From Clostridiales bacterium (lineage in GTDB: Bacteria > Bacillota > Clostridia > Christensenellales > Aristaeellaceae), in the NCBI GenBank assembly GCA_012520375.1, contig JAAYOH010000049.1:1-35236 (forward strand): DNA of 35,236 nt. The letters run 5' to 3'. Position 1 is the stretch's first letter, and every line of letters begins with the position of its first letter. Shown here piece after piece: positions 31,997 to 35,236 of the stretch. A program made the translations under genes and the position numbers. The notes beneath the pieces are model-generated. The model searched no databases and was not told the origin of the DNA. It saw nothing but the letters and a program-made list of their open reading frames with translations.

Positions 31997-32950
31997 TTAT
32001 TGTTCAAAGCAGGCTACATAGTGCCCGTCTTCGATCTCGGTAAGTTCCGGTTCAGACTCAAAGCAGAGAGCCGTCGCCCTGGGACAGCGCTTGGCAAAAC
32101 GGCAACCCTTGGGCAGGTCTATGGCGCTGGGGATCTCTCCGCTCAGGATGATCCGCTCGCATTCTTCGTCGGGATGAGATCTGGGCACGGAGCGGATCAG
32201 CGCTCGGGTATAAGGGTGCAGCAGCCCGGAAAAGAGTTTTCGGGTCGGCGCGGTCTCTACGATACGGCCCAGATACATCACTGCCACCCGATCGCACAGG
32301 TGTTCCACCACGGTCATTTCGTGGGAAATGAACAACATGGTCATGTTGAACTCTTTTCGCAGGTCTGTGAGCAGGTTCAGGATCTGAGCCTGCACCGAAA
32401 CGTCCAGGGCAGACACCGGTTCGTCCGCCACGATAAACCTGGGCTCCAGTAGCAATGCCCGGGCGATGGCCAGCCGCTGCAGCTGCCCGCCGGACAACTC
32501 CGAAGGCCTGCGATCCAGCATATCCCCCGGCAGGTTGATGTACTCCATCAGCCTTTTGATCCTCTCCTCCAGCACCTCTTCCTTTATGTCGTTGACCTTT
32601 CCAACTTCCCGGAGCGAAGTGCCAAGCTTGTACTTGGGGTCAAAGGAGGAATAGGGGTTCTGGAAAATCATCTGCATGTTGCGGCGGATATTCTTCAATG
32701 CCCTGCGGTCATGATCTGTGATGTCGGCTCCGTCGAAGTACACCTTTCCCGCGGTGATGTCGGTGAGGCGCAACAGGCAACGCCCCAGCGTAGACTTGCC
32801 GCAGCCGCTCTCCCCTACAATTCCCAGAATCTCTCCCTGTTGGATCGTCAGAGAAACGCCGTCCAAAGCGTGCAGCTTTTTTCGCCCGCCCTCCCCAGAC
32901 AAGGGATAGTGCTTTTTCAGTCCTTCCGCCCGAACGATGAAATCCCTCAC
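31997..32950 (-). CDS. Oligopeptide-type ABC transporter ATPase, OppF type, second system
   Basis: The 317-residue ATPase has Walker A GESGCGKS at 46-53, IFQNPYSSFDP, signature LSGGQLQRLAIA and IVADEPVSALD. The C-terminal oligo_HPY motif GCRFAKRCPRATALC is present. The start was placed at GTG 32950, seven bases after AGGGGG and four bases after the stop of the OppD-type gene; the longer open frame upstream overlaps that gene fully. It pairs with the OppD-type ATPase. Confidence 0.9.
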   Translation of the reverse strand: MRDFIVRAEGLKKHYPLSGEGGRKKLHALDGVSLTIQQGEILGIVGESGCGKSTLGRCLLRLTDITAGKVYFDGADITDHDRRALKNIRRNMQMIFQNPYSSFDPKYKLGTSLREVGKVNDIKEEVLEERIKRLMEYINLPGDMLDRRPSELSGGQLQRLAIARALLLEPRFIVADEPVSALDVSVQAQILNLLTDLRKEFNMTMLFISHEMTVVEHLCDRVAVMYLGRIVETAPTRKLFSGLLHPYTRALIRSVPRSHPDEECERIILSGEIPSAIDLPKGCRFAKRCPRATALCFESEPELTEIEDGHYVACFEQ

Positions 32951-32954
32951 GCCC

Positions 32955-33926
32955 TCACCCCCTGTCAAATGCCCTGGTGCAGGCGGACATATGTCCTTCC
33001 CCCACCTTGGATAGTGCCTGAGCCCTATCGCACGAAGCGTCCCGGTAGGGACAGCGGGGGCGAAAAGAACATCCGATCTCCCGCTCAAACTGCCTGGGAG
33101 GACTGCCCGGGATTACGGGCAGATACTCACAGTAGTGCCTGGCTTTGGGAATGCTGGCAATGAGCGCCCTGCTGTAGGGGTGTGCGGTACGGTCGAAGAT
33201 CCCCCGGGAAGAGGCGGTCTCGATGACCCGCCCGGCATACATCACCGATACGCGGTCGCAAATCTCGGCAACAATACCGAAATTGTGGGTGATCATCAGG
33301 ATGGACATCTTCAGCTCTCGTCGCAGTTCTTTGAAGAGCTCAAGGATCTGCGCCTGGATGGTTACGTCCAGGGAGGTGGTGGGTTCATCTGCGATCAGAA
33401 GCTTGGGGCGACAGGCGGCAGCCATAGCTATCATCACCCGCTGCTGCAGGCCTCCCGACAGCTCAAAGGGATACTGCTTCATCCGCCGGTCCGCCGGATG
33501 AATCCCCACCAGTTCCAGCATATCAAAGGCCTTGGCCAGGGCAGCCTTCCGGCTGTCTCCCTGATGGTTTGTATAGCTCTCAGCGATCTGATCCCCCACC
33601 GTCATTAAGGGGTTCAGGGAGATCATAGGATCCTGGAACACGATGGAGATCAGGTTCCCCCGCACCTTTCGCATCTCCCGCTCGGAGAGCCCGATCAGTT
33701 CCCGGCCCTCCAGCAGCACGCTACCGCTCACACGGGACCGGCGACGGTCCAGCAGGTGCAGGATGGCTTTGCTGGTCATGGATTTGCCGCAACCGCTCTC
33801 TCCCACCAGCCCGTGGATCTCTCCCTCGCAGATGTCCATGTTTACTCCCTGCAGAGCATAGACGATGCCCCGCTGGGTCATCAGGTCTACCTTCAGATCC
33901 CGGATCTCAAGCAATCGCCTTTCCAT
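32955..33926 (-). CDS. Oligopeptide-type ABC transporter ATPase, OppD type, second system
   Basis: The 323-residue ATPase has Walker A GESGCGKS at 42-49, FQDPMISLNPLMTVG, signature LSGGLQQRVMIA and [12 protein letters not shown]. The C-terminal Cys motif GCSFRPRCPYRDASC marks the oligo_HPY extension. ATG 33926 has AAGGAG six bases upstream and is preferred over the adjacent GTG at 33929. The start overlaps the OppC-type gene end by 20 bases. Confidence 0.92.
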   Translation of the reverse strand: MERRLLEIRDLKVDLMTQRGIVYALQGVNMDICEGEIHGLVGESGCGKSMTSKAILHLLDRRRSRVSGSVLLEGRELIGLSEREMRKVRGNLISIVFQDPMISLNPLMTVGDQIAESYTNHQGDSRKAALAKAFDMLELVGIHPADRRMKQYPFELSGGLQQRVMIAMAAACRPKLLIADEPTTSLDVTIQAQILELFKELRRELKMSILMITHNFGIVAEICDRVSVMYAGRVIETASSRGIFDRTAHPYSRALIASIPKARHYCEYLPVIPGSPPRQFEREIGCSFRPRCPYRDASCDRAQALSKVGEGHMSACTRAFDRG

Positions 33927-34839
33927 CACCTGCTCCTTTCTCCCTGCTCACGCGCTCAACCTTTTCGAAGCTGGGCATTTTGCGCTGTACAGGCTCGAAA
34001 TATTGGTGCAAACCGTCGGATAACACATTGATGGCCACGACGGTCAGCAGGATGGCGATGCCGGGGGCCAGGGCAAGGATGGGAGACAGCAACAGGAACT
34101 TGAAACCCTCTTCCAACATAGCTCCCCAGTCCGCTGTAGGAGGCTGAACGCCCAACCCAAGGAAGCTCAGAGCCGCAAGATCCAGGATGGCATAACCGAT
34201 GTCCAAGGTGATCTGTACCGTGATGGTAGAAAAGCTATTCACCAAGATGTGCCGGAACATGATGCGTCCGTCGGACACCCCTTGGGACTGCAACGCCTCC
34301 ACATAGGTCTTATTCTTCTCCACCAAAGTAAGGGAGCGCACCAGACGTGTCAGCATGGGCACGTATACGATGCCCAGGGCCATCACCGCATTGAGGATCC
34401 CCCGTCCGAATCCAGCGACGAAGATAAAGGCCAGGAGCAGGGAGGGAAAAGAAAGAAGGACTTCGCAAATGCGTCCGATAAGGGTGTCCAGCCAGCCGCC
34501 GTAATATCCGGATAACAAGCCCAGGGTAAGCCCGAAGACCATGGAGATAGCGACTACGGCCAGGGCGCTGAGCAATGTCGTGCGCCCGCCGTAAAAAATG
34601 CGGGTGAGCAGGTCACGGCCCACCTTGTCGGTGCCCAGCAGATGCTGGGCGGAAGGAGGTTGCAATACACTGGACAGATCTTGCTCAGTGGGAGAGTAGG
34701 GAGAAACCAGGGGCGCAAAGGCGCAGCAGAAAATGATGCCCAGGAGCAGCACCGTGGCCAGAATCACGGGGAGTGTGAACAACACGCCCTCTTGTCTCTT
34801 TTTCAGGCGAAAAAGCCCGGAATGCCGCTTGTTTTTCAT
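33907..34839 (-). CDS. Oligopeptide-type ABC transporter permease, OppC type, second system
   Basis: The 310-residue membrane subunit has a first membrane segment (about 18-43), a normal short linker, LLGTDKVGRD at 67-76 and a BPD_transp_1 domain. The coupling-loop region ALQSQGVSDGRIMFRHIL and FLGLGVQPPTADWGAML are typical of the family. Unlike the DppC-type protein at 7689-8840 it has no large insertion. ATG 34839 has GGGGGAG six bases upstream; the longer frame lies over the preceding permease. Confidence 0.92.
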   Translation of the reverse strand: MKNKRHSGLFRLKKRQEGVLFTLPVILATVLLLGIIFCCAFAPLVSPYSPTEQDLSSVLQPPSAQHLLGTDKVGRDLLTRIFYGGRTTLLSALAVVAISMVFGLTLGLLSGYYGGWLDTLIGRICEVLLSFPSLLLAFIFVAGFGRGILNAVMALGIVYVPMLTRLVRSLTLVEKNKTYVEALQSQGVSDGRIMFRHILVNSFSTITVQITLDIGYAILDLAALSFLGLGVQPPTADWGAMLEEGFKFLLLSPILALAPGIAILLTVVAINVLSDGLHQYFEPVQRKMPSFEKVERVSREKGAGDGKAIA

Positions 34840-34853
34840 CCTGTGCTCCCCCC

Positions 34854-35236
34854 TTATTTCAGCCTGATTCTGGGATCGATGGCCGCATATACGACATCTA
34901 CCAACAGGTTGACAGCCAGAAACACCACCACCATCATCAGTGTGATGGACTGGGTCACAGGGTAATCCGAGGACTTGATGGAATCCACAAGGAGCACACC
35001 CACACCGCCCAAAGCAAACACGTTCTCCACCAGCACAGCACCCACGATCATGGAGCCAAACTGGATAGAAGCTACCGTGATCACCGGGATGACCGCATTT
35101 TTGAAGCAATGAGCCAACACGATCCGATGAAAGGGTGTGCCCTTGGCGATGGCAGTCTGTGCGTAGGGCGCATGCAGTTGCTCAATCATATTGGTGCGGG
35201 TAATGCGTGCGATCAGGGCCACCATATTCAGGGCAA
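34854..35236 (-). CDS. Oligopeptide-type ABC transporter permease, OppB type, second system (partial, N-terminus outside window)
   Basis: About 127 residues of the C-terminal half are visible and the frame stays open to the right window edge. The coupling loop AQTAIAKGTPFHRIVLAHCF, the segments VITVASIQFGSMIVGAVLVE and the final DVVYAAIDPRIRLK are characteristic of DppB/OppB permeases. It is upstream of the OppC-type gene by 14 bases and should be the first transport gene of the operon. Its start and promoter lie outside the window. Confidence 0.9.
   Translation of the reverse strand, partial: ALNMVALIARITRTNMIEQLHAPYAQTAIAKGTPFHRIVLAHCFKNAVIPVITVASIQFGSMIVGAVLVENVFALGGVGVLLVDSIKSSDYPVTQSITLMMVVVFLAVNLLVDVVYAAIDPRIRLK

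Overview
The window is about 35 kb of gene-dense, high-GC bacterial chromosome. It suggests an uncultured or little-studied member of the Clostridia (Bacillota). The reasons are strong AGGAGG-type ribosome binding sites, vegetative promoters with 17-bp spacers, RbsABC-type and Opp-type importers, a peptidoglycan-binding D-Ala-D-Ala carboxypeptidase, bacterial SH3 repeats, TrhA and ROK proteins. The taxon is an inference. I saw no rRNA, tRNA, CRISPR array, insertion sequence, phage gene or origin. Several starts were moved inward from the longest reading frame because a ribosome binding site or promoter fixes them.

Layout, left to right. (1) 1-23 holds the first codons of a leftward gene with a clear promoter. 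86-444 is AT-richer and almost empty. (2) 445-3916 (minus) is a metal-uptake operon: ZnuA-like lipoprotein, Fur/Zur-type repressor, ZnuC-like ATPase, ZnuB-like permease, then cobU. A near-perfect 25-bp palindrome lies on the -10 element of its promoter. (3) 3980-9862 (minus) is a complete dipeptide/oligopeptide-type ABC importer in the order B-C-D-F-A, with promoter and terminator. (4) 9880-14720 (minus) is a four-gene operon: a cytoplasmic BMP-like protein with a ParB-like N-terminal part, a metallophosphoesterase, a D-Ala-D-Ala carboxypeptidase and a three-SH3 exported protein. (5) 14729-16492 (plus) holds trhA and a D-2-hydroxyacid dehydrogenase. (6) 16579-30226 is the most distinctive region. 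Nine minus-strand genes encode two complete ribose-type sugar ABC importers, two TIM-barrel isomerase/epimerase-like enzymes and a divergent NagB-like protein. Three divergent plus-strand genes encode a ROK regulator, a PIG-L deacetylase and a Gfo/Idh/MocA dehydrogenase. (7) 30335-35236 (minus) is a second Opp-type importer, again B-C-D-F-A, cut by the window edge.

Region 6 reads as one regulon. A divergent control region (about 27009-27115) carries two near-consensus promoters and three TATCCG half-sites, probably bound by the ROK protein. The gene set (deacetylase, NAD(P)-type sugar dehydrogenase, two metal TIM barrels, NagB-like protein without the usual catalytic Asp, two importers) suggests uptake and breakdown of an N-acetylated or otherwise unusual sugar or glycoside by a route I cannot match to a described pathway. 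The substrate is unknown. Hairpins next to both binding-protein genes in this operon suggest that their mRNA levels are set separately from those of the other subunits.
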